This document shows, one piece after another, positions 35,901 through 39,256 of a DNA stretch of 64,000 nucleotides (position 1 is the first letter of the stretch; every line of letters begins with the position of its first letter). This stretch comes from Cytobacillus dafuensis (GTDB taxonomy: Bacteria > Bacillota > Bacilli > Bacillales > Cytobacillaceae), in the NCBI RefSeq assembly GCF_007995155.1, contig NZ_CP042593.1, positions 1,468,001 to 1,532,000 of the forward strand. The letters run 5' to 3'. The notes under the pieces were generated by a model, which was not told the DNA's origin, ran no database searches, and saw only the letters and a program-made list of their open reading frames with translations. The position numbers and the translations under genes are program-made.

Positions 35901-37111
35901 GAGGTTATCGAATTGAGCTAGGAGAGGTGGAAGCGCTACTTACAGCACATCCTAGAGTAAAGGAATCCGTGGTAACAGTGATAAAGGACGGAGATATCAA
36001 TAGTGGAGTTGCCGCTTATTTAGTAGGCGATAAAACTATAACTGATAATGAGCTTCGCCAGTATTTATTTACTTATCTACCAAAATATATGCTTCCAGCC
36101 CACTATATATGGTTGGAAGAGATGCCGCTTAGTAGCAATGGGAAAATTGATAGAAAATCACTTCCGAACCCAAAAGAACATCTTTTTGAAAGAGTTTTCG
36201 AATCACCCGATACAGTAACCGCTAAAGCTTTAGCAGAAATTTGGACAAGCCTTCTTGGAATTGAAAATGTGAGCATGAATGATAGCTTTTTTGATGTAGG
36301 TGGTTATTCACTCAAGGCGACTGTTTTGGTTGCGAAAATATATAAAAAATGGGGGATAGAAGTTCCATTAGAGTGGGTATTTAGATACTCTACACTTCGA
36401 GAACTTTCAGAAAAAATTGATGTGCTTAAAACTAATATTTTGATGGAAGATAATCCTGTGACGAGCTTGAGTGAAGGGACCTTTCCTATTTTCTGTTTTC
36501 CACCGGTAGCTGGATTTGGATTTGAATTTAAAGGGCTTGCGGATAATCTCCCAGATCATACTGTATATGCCTTTGATTTTATTGAAGGAGAAGATCGGTT
36601 TGAACGGTATGTCTCTATCATAAAATCCATACAACCAGAAGGAGTGTATATGCTATTGGGTTATTCAGCAGGTGGAAACCTTGCATTTGAAGTAGCAAAG
36701 GCATTAGAAAAAAGCGGTGAGTTTGTATCAAAACTAATTATTTTGGATGCAAATCGCAAAACAAATATTGAGCATAGTACCGATAAACAATTAGATGCGG
36801 AAATAGAGGCACAATTACAAGCTGCTGATAGTAACTATCACGATTGGCTAGCAGTTCCAGCTCTAAGACAAAAGGTGCAGCGCCGTATTAAGAAGTATAG
36901 AAGATTCTTAGAGGAAACCGTGAACGATGGATTTATTAATGCCGATATTATCGTCATTTGCTCAGAAGATACGAATGGCATGTCGTGGGTTTCATCAACT
37001 AAAGGTAAACACAAAGTAATAAGAGGATACGGGAATCATACAGAAATGCTTTCCACACCTTTTGTTGGAAAACATGCGGAAATTTTACGAAGTATCTATA
37101 CATTGGCTTAA
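14969..37111 (+). CDS. NrpsB: six-module NRPS (Thr, ?, Leu-E, ?, Leu-E, Cys-like) with terminal thioesterase
   Basis: 7380 aa, ATG preceded by GGAAGGGG at 14955-14962. Module 1: C (HH144, DGWGLG type), A (A3 core 613, DFWNIGMVHK = Thr), T (Ser1005). Module 2: C (HH1188, motif ends DE instead of DG), A (1653, DITQIGAVYK, unassigned), T (Ser2041). Module 3: C (HH2221), A (2686, DAWFLGNVVK = Leu), T (GGDS, Ser3064), E (HH3246). Module 4: C (HH3718, DGWCLG), A (4184, DITQIGAVYK), T (Ser4572). Module 5: C (HH4752), A (5217, Leu code), T (Ser5595), E (HH5777). Module 6: C (HH6249, DGWCLG), A (6717, DLYDFSLIWK, Cys-like), T (GGYS, Ser7114), TE (GYSAGG, Ser7233; LILDANRK; GYGNHTEML). Modules 2-3 and 4-5 are a tandem duplication. 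The first C domain has the form that accepts a D-residue donor, but the preceding gene ends in T-TE, so its partner is probably the upstream E-terminated NRPS. Confidence 0.95.
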   Translation: MKEKINIQNVYELTPLQEGMVFNHIIDNESKAYLEQVEFKLEGNLNIPYFETSFQRLVNRHDAFRTIIRYSKLKKPLQVVLKERKAAFQFEDLSAYDEKKIDRIIEEYKEKDLARGFILDKDSLIRVKVFKQTETSYAVIVSFHHIVLDGWGLGVALNEWLEIYAGLLNNKPIDLPNSFSYSDYIVWLKKQNFEQASLHWERALEGYDQKAGFIPVFKRKADGKKFLHSSFIETFNESLTESLSALAKSYNVTFNAVLRSIWGLLLQKYNNTDDVVFGTVVSGRPPQLSGIEQAIGLFINTVPVRIKGEAGQTFKDLLLQVHEDIQEENKFHYYPLYEVLSKSELKNDLLDHVIAFENYPLDKQLLLAGQYTGLSISEMKIFEQTNYDFHMNIVPGEKTTLNIIYNSEIYNRQYIEQIFRHFQKLAIDIVQNPNKDLFKYEVLTEDEKSEQLKNNINSSYPTDKTIHELFELQVSKNPDKKAAVFGSEYLTYDELNSRASTIAEYLRKKGVRRQESIVLIANKSLETLVAMLAILKSGCAYVPVDPASPVERIQYILQDCSARFLISPSDWASPSDFTGQVIKIDNGIYESTTSVSSEVYYRGEANSLAYIIYTSGTTGKPKGVMVEHKNVTSLILNEKMPYQFSDKDIWTIFHSFSFDFSVWEMYGALLYGGTCVIVPKDIAQNPKKFLSLLQSENVTVLNQTPSAFSHLIEEVSFNGVTNLNLRYVIFGGEALKPAMLYPWKLKFPNIHLINMYGITETTVHVTYKEITKHEIEENTSNIGKPLPSLNAYIMNEHQQLVPTGTIGELYIGGEGVTRGYINKEALTKERFMLNPYNHSEIIYRSGDIVRKLNNGEMEYLGRIDHQVKVRGHRIELGEIENQLLVHPNIKEAVVVSFKDHTDMTYLCAYVVSDRELSSTVLRTYLSSFLPDYMIPAHFVFLASLPLTGNGKIDRKALPKPEVSSNFAYVEPQTSLEGELAKIWKEVLGVERVGIHDHFFELGGHSLRATQLVNMIHKNLDIELPLKMVFEKPTIQLMCQEIEKLNPSEKRVFHEIQKVEEQEYYPASSAQKRLLILNQLENIGNNYNITGAVQLEGPVDPKRLEQAIQQVINRHEALRTSFETTEEGFIQRVHPHVPFSLEQWEEKEPKASQSVNRFSRPFNLSNAPLLRAGLVKTGPECHVLILDMHHSISDEASLKTMLKEISLLYKGEVLPPLRLQYKDVAAWQTERMKTKEFLEAETFWLKEMSGELPVLDISRRERPKFQSFEGDRVDFHVPTSLAQQLSELATKTGTTLYMVLLSAYQLLLSRYSGQEDIIVGSPVASRPHADLQNMVGMFVNTIPMRNSLSEEESIRSLLQKVRERALLAFEHQSYPFEQLVEKVSITRDLSRNPVFDHMFIMHDAGTAKLELENVDITSYSLEDRSAKVDLTLEVSENEMGLSAWFQYSTALFSKDEMKIMSSHFVNILEEIVKDTDQPLSSIEMISEAERYTLLHDLNPKTVAGVERTVHQRFEEQVTHTPAQIAVISSGREYTYQEINERANRMARALQNMNVEKGDRIGVMVKRSEDLIIALLAVLKTGAAYVPIDPDYPEDRIAYMVHDSNTKYIMTDVREGRLSSFDEKLCLLSDLADQSEDGSNLEVDVLATELAYIIYTSGSTGKPKGVMVEHRSVHNFIEGMSECVKMASGDKVLALTTVSFDIFVTETFLPLAKGACVIMASEEEQQDPALLSSLIMDNEVTTIQATPSRIKGLLMYPEGEECLETVKVMIVGGEALPPTLLQSLQAYTNLTVYNAYGPTETTVYSSIRNVTSDHEVTIGQPIRNTRCYIVGPHNRFQPIGVLGELCIAGSGVSRGYLNRPELTASKFVEDPFVSGEIMYKTGDLARWLPDGQIEYAGRIDQQVKMRGYRIELQEVEACIEEFDTIREAAVTLHTDSLGDAYLCAYVVWNDVKKAASFKELKVELARKLPGYMVPTHMIELEQLPLTANGKLDRKVLPKPKNLIDVYIYPETETEKQMETIWREVLGIKNIGVDDNFFALGGHSLKATMLIAKVKRVLKKELSLSTIFENPTIREFSKRLDNQTSNVYMELEPVGRRDTYPLSSSQRRLFVLSQFPEIGTSYNMPSAWTIHGYIDVMKLQKALEKVTDRHEILRTTFGMADGNPIQLIHESVNVRVECVDASKDVLSDIIKSFIRPFDLTQGPLFRTALITISHDHQLLLFDMHHILSDGTSIQILAEEIMAFYNGNELSNNRIQYKDYTVWQQEQLNSDFYLKQQEFWMNVFKDNIPVLELVPNQQRKVVPNYIGSQLSCKIQPSLMRKVNEIAKKTESSIYMIFLAVYNILLSKYSGQEDIVIGSPVAGRSREEIQNTIGVFVNMLPMRNQPEGTKRFDTFLQEVKKQTLSALEHQDYPFEDLIDKLGILRDPSRHPLFDTVLVHQNIDQSVLSFGNISANSYELRHGTAKFDITVEILDVQEDTLMRWEYRSSHFGREMIERMASHFLHLLEEVINCPERHLADLTLPSHERTMQLNFNDTNAEFELDRTVVEMFEEQSKKKPGNTAVVYRETKWSYERLNQEANQLARHLQAKGLSSEQIVAILVEPSVEMILAVLAVLKAGGAYVPIDPNYPSERIQYMIEDSQAEIVITHHHLTDKVNGEREKVILEERSWERESVENLPTSCEPNGLAYVIYTSGTTGHPKGVMIEHRSLSNLCQWHNDQFELTEWDRSTKIAGFGFDASVWEILPPLLKGAALYIVPEELRTDIHELNKFFEQNQITISFLPTPLCEPFLALDNQSLRVLLTGGDKLKTYQPVRFRLINNYGPTENTVVATSGAIDHQSTNLPIGRPIANTQVYILGKNHELQPIGVPGELCIAGEGLARGYLNQPELTAEKFIEHPHEAGSRLYRSGDLARWLPDGSIEYLGRIDDQVKIRGHRIELGEIEAQLLQMEGVEDAVVLAHKDSDGMAYLCGYLVSREDVTISAIRNHLSRTLPDYMIPASYVLLDQLPLTPNGKVDKRALPEPKGLIHLGVGYEAPQGEAEQRLALVWKEVLKAGKVGRHDHFFDLGGDSIKGIQVAARLHEKGWKLELKDLFRYPTVAELAPYVLQVTGGQISQEEVTGEVCLSPIQRWFFDQRFEEAHHWNQAVLLESPEDLDPVALQSSFESLLHHHDALRMTYREEDGRILQWNRSTTEGNLYHWETIQISDIGDSLASRIEEECTRLQTRLNLAEGPLVIGGLFQTKKSDYFFVAIHHLAVDGVSWRILLEDLWEGYQQAKRYEPIQLPMKTDSFQKWSSELTQYVQSRAIKKELAYWKDVMSIPVTPLPKDGDASENRIADEDHVIIQFTREETARLVKEANRAFRTEINDLLLTALHGAVQEWTGVENLVVDLEGHGREFIGEGIDISRTVGWFTSMFPVALTSSGSIEVGEKLQAIKEQLRRIPNKGIGFGLLAYLSSLHEKLQTYHPEIGFNYLGDFGEGLQNDKQAITMSDISSGTSLGMANHRVHTLEMNGMTLEGSLQFRVSFNRFEFKKSTIETFAEGFKRNLNQLVDFCIAQEQSVKTPSDVGLSTLPLEVWKDIQQVHSAESIEEIRPLSPMQEGILFESLMNPNSPAYFEQLSFVVNGKLEREYLWQSFQDLAVRHDILRTVFTTEGEHPLQIVVKELPLDVKEFSLLDITPDERQAAIEARKEADKEAGFDLKKGPLMRLTVLETDKEEFVLIWSHHHILMDGWCLGILLQEFLTLYAARKEGRRAELGPVESYGRYIEWLTNQDREVAKEYWREKVAGYVEQASLPKKQMTVASTYKQEEMSYTLSTTLTKQVEQVARHLNSTISTVLQAAWGVLLSRYSQQEDVIFGTVVSGRPPAVKGIEKTVGLFINTIPVRFQAAKDKTFVDLVKEGQSWAVSSQEHSFLSLAEIQAESKLGQGLIDHLFIVENYPFDDEAMSEIGEQAGLRIKNEGVFEQTSYDFNAIVVPGKQIQTLFRYNAEMYNALEVKGINQHFQVLLQNLIKNLERKLSSIEMLPTSERSTIFEFNPIHHFGRERTVHQVIEEQTTLTPIEIAVVSKDKEFTYQEINERANRMARALRNMNVEKGDRIGVMVKRSEDLIISLLAVLKTGAAYVPIDPDYPEDRIAYMVHDSNTKYIMTDVLEGRLSSFDEKLCLLSDLADQNEDGSNLEVDVLATELAYIIYTSGSTGKPKGVMVEHRSVHNFIEGMSECVKMASGDKVLALTTVSFDIFVTETFLPLAKGACVIMASEEEQQDPALLSSLIMDNEVTAIQATPSRIKGLLMYPEGEECLETVKVMIVGGEALPSTLLQSLQAYTNLTVYNAYGPTETTVYSSIRNVTSDHEVTIGQPIRNTRCYIVGPHNRLQPIGVLGELCIAGSGVSRGYLNRPELTASKFVEDSFVSGEIMYKTGDLARWLPDGQIEYAGRIDQQVKMRGYRIELQEVEACIEEFDTIREAAVTLHTDSLGDAYLCAYVVWNDVKKAASFKELKVELARKLPGYMVPTHMIELEQLPLTANGKLDRKVLPKPKNLIDVYIYPETETEKQMETIWREVLGIKNIGVDDNFFALGGHSLKAIMLVGKVKKTLGKELSLSKIFEVPTIRELSEHLEKQTNNVYQELKLVAPRSAYPLSSAQRRLFVLNQFPEIGTSYNMPSAWTIHGGIDAMKLQKALEKVTDRHDTLRTTFEMLDGKPVQLIHESVCINMEYFNASKEELPNVINRFVRPFDLAQGPLFRTALITISHDHQLLLFDMHHILSDGTSVQILAKEVMAFYNGEGLSNSRIQYKDYAVWQQEQIISKNYLTHQDFWMEIFKDSMPSLDIMTDYPRTGIANYAGSQISFKIKHSVMEKINELAKKTDSSSYMIFLAVYNILLSKYSGQEDIVIGSPVSGRSREEIQNIIGVFVNMLPMRNQPEGTKRFHTFLQEVKKQTLLALEHQDYPFEDLVDKLEIPRDPSRHPLFETVLAHQNVDQSGLSFDDTFAHSYGLPHITAKFDLTVEIIDEPEGTLIRWEYRTTLFKRETIERMATHFLHILEDVLDNPDKPLSEISLSIDERKKQKAFNDTKAEYDLSKTIIEIIENQSEHKPNNLAIVFGEEKWTYKRLNQEANQLARHLQAKGLSSEQIVAILVEPSVEMILAVLAVLKAGGAYVPIDPNYPLERIQYMIEDSQAEIVITHHHLTDKVNGEREKVILEERSWERESVEKLPIPREPNELAYVIYTSGTTGHPKGVMIEHRSLSNLCQWHNDQFELTELDRSTKIAGFGFDASVWEIFPPLLKGAALYIVPEELRTDIHELNKFFEQNQITISFLPTPLCEPFLALDNQSLRVLLTGGDKLKTYQPVRFQLINNYGPTENTVVATSGAIDHQSTNLPIGRPIANTRVYILGQNHELQPIGVPGELCIAGEGLARGYLNQPELTAEKFIEHPHEPGSRLYRSGDLARWLPDGSIEYIGRIDDQVKIRGHRIELGEIEAQLLQMEGVEDTVVLARNDADGTAYLCGYLVSREDVTISAIRNHLSRTLPDYMIPTSYVLLDQLPLTPNGKVDKRALPEPEGLIHLGVEYEAPQREAELRLARVWKEVLKAEKVGRHDHFFDLGGDSIKGIQVAARLHEKGWKLELKDLFRYPTVAELAPYVLQVTGGKISQEEVTGEVCLSPIQRWFFDQRFEEAHHWNQAVLLESPEDLDPVALQSSFESLLHHHDALRMTYREEDGRILQWNRSTTEGNLYHWETIQISDIGDSLASRIEEECTRLQTRLNLAEGPLVIGGLFQTKKSDYFFVAIHHLAVDGVSWRILLEDLWEGYQQAKRYEPIQLPMKTDSFQKWSSELTQYVQSRAIKKELAYWKDVMSIPVTPLPKDGDASENRIADEDHVIIQFTREETARLVKEANRAFRTEINDLLLTALHGAVQEWTGVENLVVDLEGHGREFIGEGIDISRTVGWFTSMFPVALTSSGSIEVGEKLQAIKEQLRRIPNKGIGFGLLAYLSSLHEKLQTYHPEIGFNYLGDFGEGLQNDKQAITMSDISSGTSLGMANHRVHTLEINGMTLEGSLQFRVSFNRFEFKKSTIETFAEGFKRNLNQLVDYCIAQEQSVKTPSDVGLSTLPLEVWKDIQQVHSAESIEEIRPLSPMQEGILFESLMNPNLPAYFEQLSFVVNGKLEKEYLWQSFQDLAVRHDILRTVFTTEGEHPLQIVVKELLLDVKEFSLLDITPDERQAAIEAKKEADKEKGFDLKKGPLMRLTVLETDKEEFVLIWSHHHILMDGWCLGILLQEFLTLYAARKEGRRAELGPVESYGRYIEWLTNQDREVAKEYWREKVAGYVEQASLPKKQMTVASTYKQEEMSYTMSTTLTKRVEQVARHLNSTISTVLQAAWGVLLSRYSQQEDVIFGTVVSGRPPAVKGIEKTVGLFINTIPVRFQAAKDKTFMDLVKEGQSWAVSSQEHSFLSLAEIQAESKLGSGLLDHLFVVENYPFDKDIMDKNEKIVGLGIKAEGVFEQTNYDFNVIVNPGDQLSFTYRFNSEIYDEFLVRRISRSMEKVLESICVGPTQSLFEIEILSEEEKMVVREFNNTNMKFPLDKTLDQLIQDQAMRSPFETAIVCGDRRITYQDLSEQANAVATRLIQEGVKPGDHVGIITGRKAETVAGLLGILKAGAAYVPMEPDYPKERVYYIQKQSHIKNIIMDEEALHLEKKLLQGTKIIGLEEAIKNKGSQVKISKDPQSLAYIIYTSGSTGRPKGVMIEHKSIVNLIHWVNQTYMVGANDRLLWMTSMCFDLSVYDIFGILASGGTVVIAQKEDVQDPVRLRKMIIKEKITFWDSVPTTLHHFLRGLEEGQEAYWQENLRLIFLSGDWIPVNLKKRSEVYFPNAKMIGLGGATEGTIWSNYYPVETVYEGQKSIPYGKPIGNNTFYILDADQCPVPQGVTGELYIGGIGVARGYIGDLEKTSVSFMKDPFRNEENATMYRTGDLGRLLPDGNMEFLGRMDHQVKVRGYRIELGEVEALLTAHPRVKESVVTVIKDGDINSGVAAYLVGDKTITDNELRQYLFTYLPKYMLPAHYIWLEEMPLSSNGKIDRKSLPNPKEHLFERVFESPDTVTAKALAEIWTSLLGIENVSMNDSFFDVGGYSLKATVLVAKIYKKWGIEVPLEWVFRYSTLRELSEKIDVLKTNILMEDNPVTSLSEGTFPIFCFPPVAGFGFEFKGLADNLPDHTVYAFDFIEGEDRFERYVSIIKSIQPEGVYMLLGYSAGGNLAFEVAKALEKSGEFVSKLIILDANRKTNIEHSTDKQLDAEIEAQLQAADSNYHDWLAVPALRQKVQRRIKKYRRFLEETVNDGFINADIIVICSEDTNGMSWVSSTKGKHKVIRGYGNHTEMLSTPFVGKHAEILRSIYTLA
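19550..26750 (+). repeat. Copy 1 of two-module tandem duplication inside NrpsB (A2-T2-C3-A3-T3-E-C4)
   Basis: Seven equivalent landmarks are each exactly 7593 nt upstream of the same landmark in copy 2: A2 core 19925, T2 serine 21089, C3 histidine 21629, A3 core 23024, T3 serine 24158, E histidine 24704, C4 histidine 26117. Similarity is very high in the A2-T2 part and from A3 to C4, and clearly lower in C3. Borders are approximate and read by eye. Confidence 0.9.
27143..34343 (+). repeat. Copy 2 of two-module tandem duplication inside NrpsB (A4-T4-C5-A5-T5-E-C6)
   Basis: It is offset from copy 1 by exactly 7593 nt (2531 codons) at every landmark checked, with no net insertion or deletion: 27518, 28682, 29222, 30617, 31751, 32297, 33710. 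Similarity fades near 34310, where the two C domains diverge after the VENYPFD segment. Confidence 0.9.
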
Positions 37112-37117
37112 CTAAAT

Positions 37118-37153
37118 AGTTTACTGTGGCCTAGTATATGGCCACAGTAAACT
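37118..37153 (+). terminator. 14-bp perfect hairpin after nrpsB
   Basis: Left arm 37118-37131 and right arm 37140-37153 pair perfectly around the 8-nt loop TAGTATAT, starting 6 nt after the stop codon of nrpsB. No T-run follows the right arm, so this may be an mRNA 3' stabiliser or partial terminator rather than a canonical intrinsic terminator. Confidence 0.5.
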
Positions 37154-37186
37154 AAAGTCAGTTAACTATTAAGGAGGAGAATGTAA

Positions 37187-37591
37187 GTGAAATGGATTTG
37201 GTTATCAATATTAGTATATTTTATCGGATACGTATGGGATGTGGTCATGCATTTGACTACTGAGATAAAAATTGAGTATATCCCAGCTCCTCATGTAGCC
37301 ATGATGGTAGGAATTGTATTAGCTGCAATCACTACAATGAGATTTCGAATCGTCATAAAAGAACACAAGGTCTTGATGACATTAAATTTACTAGCCGTTG
37401 TTGTCATGACTATTGGAAGTCTATGGGATAACTTTGGATATCATATTCGGGGGATTGAACCTGCAGCAAACGCTTTGCCACATTTACTATTAAGAAACGG
37501 TGGTTATTTATTTTTATTGCTAACTGCTATTATTTCCATTAAAAATACCATTTTGAAAAAGCAAATAAATAAGAATGCGAGTGTAAGTTAG
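37187..37591 (+). CDS. Small four-helix membrane protein of unknown function
   Basis: 134 aa from a GTG start at 37187, supported by AAGGAGGAG at 37171-37179, one of the strongest ribosome binding sites in the region. Four hydrophobic segments are visible, near residues 3-22, 36-53, 62-82 and 98-117, with a short basic C-terminus. Repeated WD/H motifs stand out: WDVVMH at the end of helix 1, WDNFGYH after helix 3, and PHLLLRNGG before helix 4. Histidines and acids at membrane borders suggest metal, heme or quinone binding, but I do not recognise the family. It lies just behind the NRPS genes on the same strand, with hairpins on both sides. A role in self-protection or export is possible but unsupported beyond position. 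Confidence 0.8.
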   Translation: MKWIWLSILVYFIGYVWDVVMHLTTEIKIEYIPAPHVAMMVGIVLAAITTMRFRIVIKEHKVLMTLNLLAVVVMTIGSLWDNFGYHIRGIEPAANALPHLLLRNGGYLFLLLTAIISIKNTILKKQINKNASVS

Positions 37592-37596
37592 TAGAC

Positions 37597-37645
37597 AAAA
37601 AATAATCCATGTCCTCTGCATTGGAAGATGTGTATGAGGACATGG
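37597..37645 (-). terminator. Intrinsic terminator for the minus-strand type II thioesterase
   Basis: The arms CCATGTCCTC (37607-37616) and GAGGACATGG (37636-37645) are perfect complements. Read on the minus strand, the hairpin is followed by ATTATTTTTTG, a good T-tract. On the plus strand the T-tract is absent. Confidence 0.7.
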
Positions 37646-37666
37646 AGATTTCCGAGTAAAGGTAAT

Positions 37667-38431
37667 CTAATAGTCAAAAGTGTTCTGTGTTATTTTTTCA
37701 GAAATATTAGAAATAATAGTAGAAGCTTGATCATGGACAAAAAAATGGTCTCCCGTAATGGTTACCTTAGAAAAACTCGCATTTGTATAAGGTTTCCAAT
37801 GATCTAACTCGTTTAGAGACACTTCTCTATCATTGGTCCCGCCGAAAACGGTTAAAGGACAGTTCAGTGTAGGGTGCTCTTTATAGTCATACGTCTCACA
37901 CATGGTAAAATCGGCACGAATCATCGGAAGAAGCAATTGCATCAGATCTTGATTTTGTAGAACAGGTTCGGGCGTAAATGATAACTCTCGAAGTCTACTG
38001 ATTAGTTTTTCATCTGATAATAAATGATCATTGGTACCAAGCTTTCCTTTTTTCGGTGAGGAATGTGCAGAAACGAATAGGTGAGCTGGAATAATTCCAG
38101 CATGCTCTAATCTAATGGATAGTTCATAGGTAATTAATGAGCCCATGCTATGGCCAAATAAAGCTAGAGGTTTATCATATAACGGTTTAAGTGTTTCAAA
38201 TAAATAGTCAGTTAATTCAACTATGCTAGTATATGGCTTTTCAGATAAGCGATTCTCTCTTCCTGGCAATTGAATGGGGATGACTTCAATTTCTGAAGGG
38301 AAAAAATTGTGCCATGTTCGATAGATAGAAGCACCACCACAGGCATAGGGAAATAACAAAATACGCATTTTTGGATTCGATTTAAAGGTTTTATTTAAAC
38401 ACCATTTACGTAACGATGAATCTGGATTCAT
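37667..38431 (-). CDS. Type II thioesterase (SrfAD/GrsT-like alpha/beta hydrolase)
   Basis: 254 aa. The ATG at 38431 is preferred over the in-frame GTG at 38440, because AAGGAG lies about 10 nt before the ATG but only 1 nt before the GTG. Family features are LFPYACGGAS near the N-terminus, VIPIQLPGRENR, the nucleophile motif FGHSMGS, and a late catalytic His in TGDHFFVHDQ. Stand-alone type II thioesterases remove wrong or stalled acyl groups from carrier domains of NRPS lines. It is on the opposite strand to the whole cluster, with its own terminator, so it is transcribed separately. Confidence 0.92.
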   Translation of the reverse strand: MNPDSSLRKWCLNKTFKSNPKMRILLFPYACGGASIYRTWHNFFPSEIEVIPIQLPGRENRLSEKPYTSIVELTDYLFETLKPLYDKPLALFGHSMGSLITYELSIRLEHAGIIPAHLFVSAHSSPKKGKLGTNDHLLSDEKLISRLRELSFTPEPVLQNQDLMQLLLPMIRADFTMCETYDYKEHPTLNCPLTVFGGTNDREVSLNELDHWKPYTNASFSKVTITGDHFFVHDQASTIISNISEKITQNTFDY

Positions 38432-38538
38432 CAGCTTCACACTCCTTTTATAGAAAATTCACATAATACAACAATAACAAATAGTTACTTTAATGGAAAG
38501 AAATGAAACAGAAATCTTTTTTTTCAGGGGGATATTAG

Positions 38539-39204
38539 ATGTTTAAAGAGATTAAGTGTGATTTGAAGGCTGTCATTGAGAGAGACCCTGCTGCAAATAG
38601 TATCATGGAAGTTATTTTCTTTTATCCGGGGTTTCAAGCTTTAATGTTTCATAGGGTTACTCACTGGTTATATTCAAAAAAACTTGTCTTTTTATCTAAG
38701 GGTATTGCATATTTCAGTCGGTTCTTAACTGGTGTTGAAATACATCCTGCTGCGAAATTAGGTAAAGGTATATTTATCGATCATGGTATGGGAGTAGTAA
38801 TTGGTGAGACAGCAGAGGTAGGAGATAACGTCACAATTTATCATGGGGCTACTTTAGGAGGAACAGGTAAAGATGTGGGGAAACGACACCCAACTGTTGG
38901 AAGTAATGTCACTATATCCTCAGGAGCAAAAGTGCTTGGACCAATAAAAATAGGTGATAATTCTAAAATAGGTGCAAGTTCAGTCGTATTAAAGGATATT
39001 CCAGAAAATTCAACAGTAGTGGGCATACCTGGGGAAATAGTAAAAAGAGATAACGGGGAATATAATCGGATCACTACATATGAACAGGAAAAAGAGATGG
39101 CGTTACATTGGCAAATGAAGTTGGTAGAAATACAAAATACTAAACAATTTATTAACAGTGTTCAAGAGAGAGTGGGGAATAACCCTACAATAAAAAAAAA
39201 GTAA
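38539..39204 (+). CDS. cysE: Serine O-acetyltransferase (CysE family)
   Basis: 221 aa, ATG after AGGGGGA at about 38526. The N-terminal helical part contains ERDPAA. The rest is a left-handed beta-helix acyltransferase with hexapeptide repeats ([45 protein letters not shown]) and the end segment VVGIPGEIV. CysE makes O-acetyl-L-serine from serine and acetyl-CoA, the direct precursor of cysteine (and, in some siderophore and antibiotic pathways, of 2,3-diaminopropionate). Inside an NRPS cluster whose two last modules have Cys-like pockets, a dedicated copy would fit supply of that residue; this link is inference. It is the first gene of a run of tightly packed genes up to 44080. Confidence 0.9.
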   Translation: MFKEIKCDLKAVIERDPAANSIMEVIFFYPGFQALMFHRVTHWLYSKKLVFLSKGIAYFSRFLTGVEIHPAAKLGKGIFIDHGMGVVIGETAEVGDNVTIYHGATLGGTGKDVGKRHPTVGSNVTISSGAKVLGPIKIGDNSKIGASSVVLKDIPENSTVVGIPGEIVKRDNGEYNRITTYEQEKEMALHWQMKLVEIQNTKQFINSVQERVGNNPTIKKK

Positions 39205-39256
39205 GGAAGTCACTACTTTAAGTTGGAGTTAACCAAATGAATAGGGAGGAAGAAGT

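Noticed and set aside
326..37111. Repeated long blocks as insertion sequences or transposons
   Set aside because: The repeats follow NRPS domain borders in frame. There is no transposase, terminal inverted repeat or target duplication.
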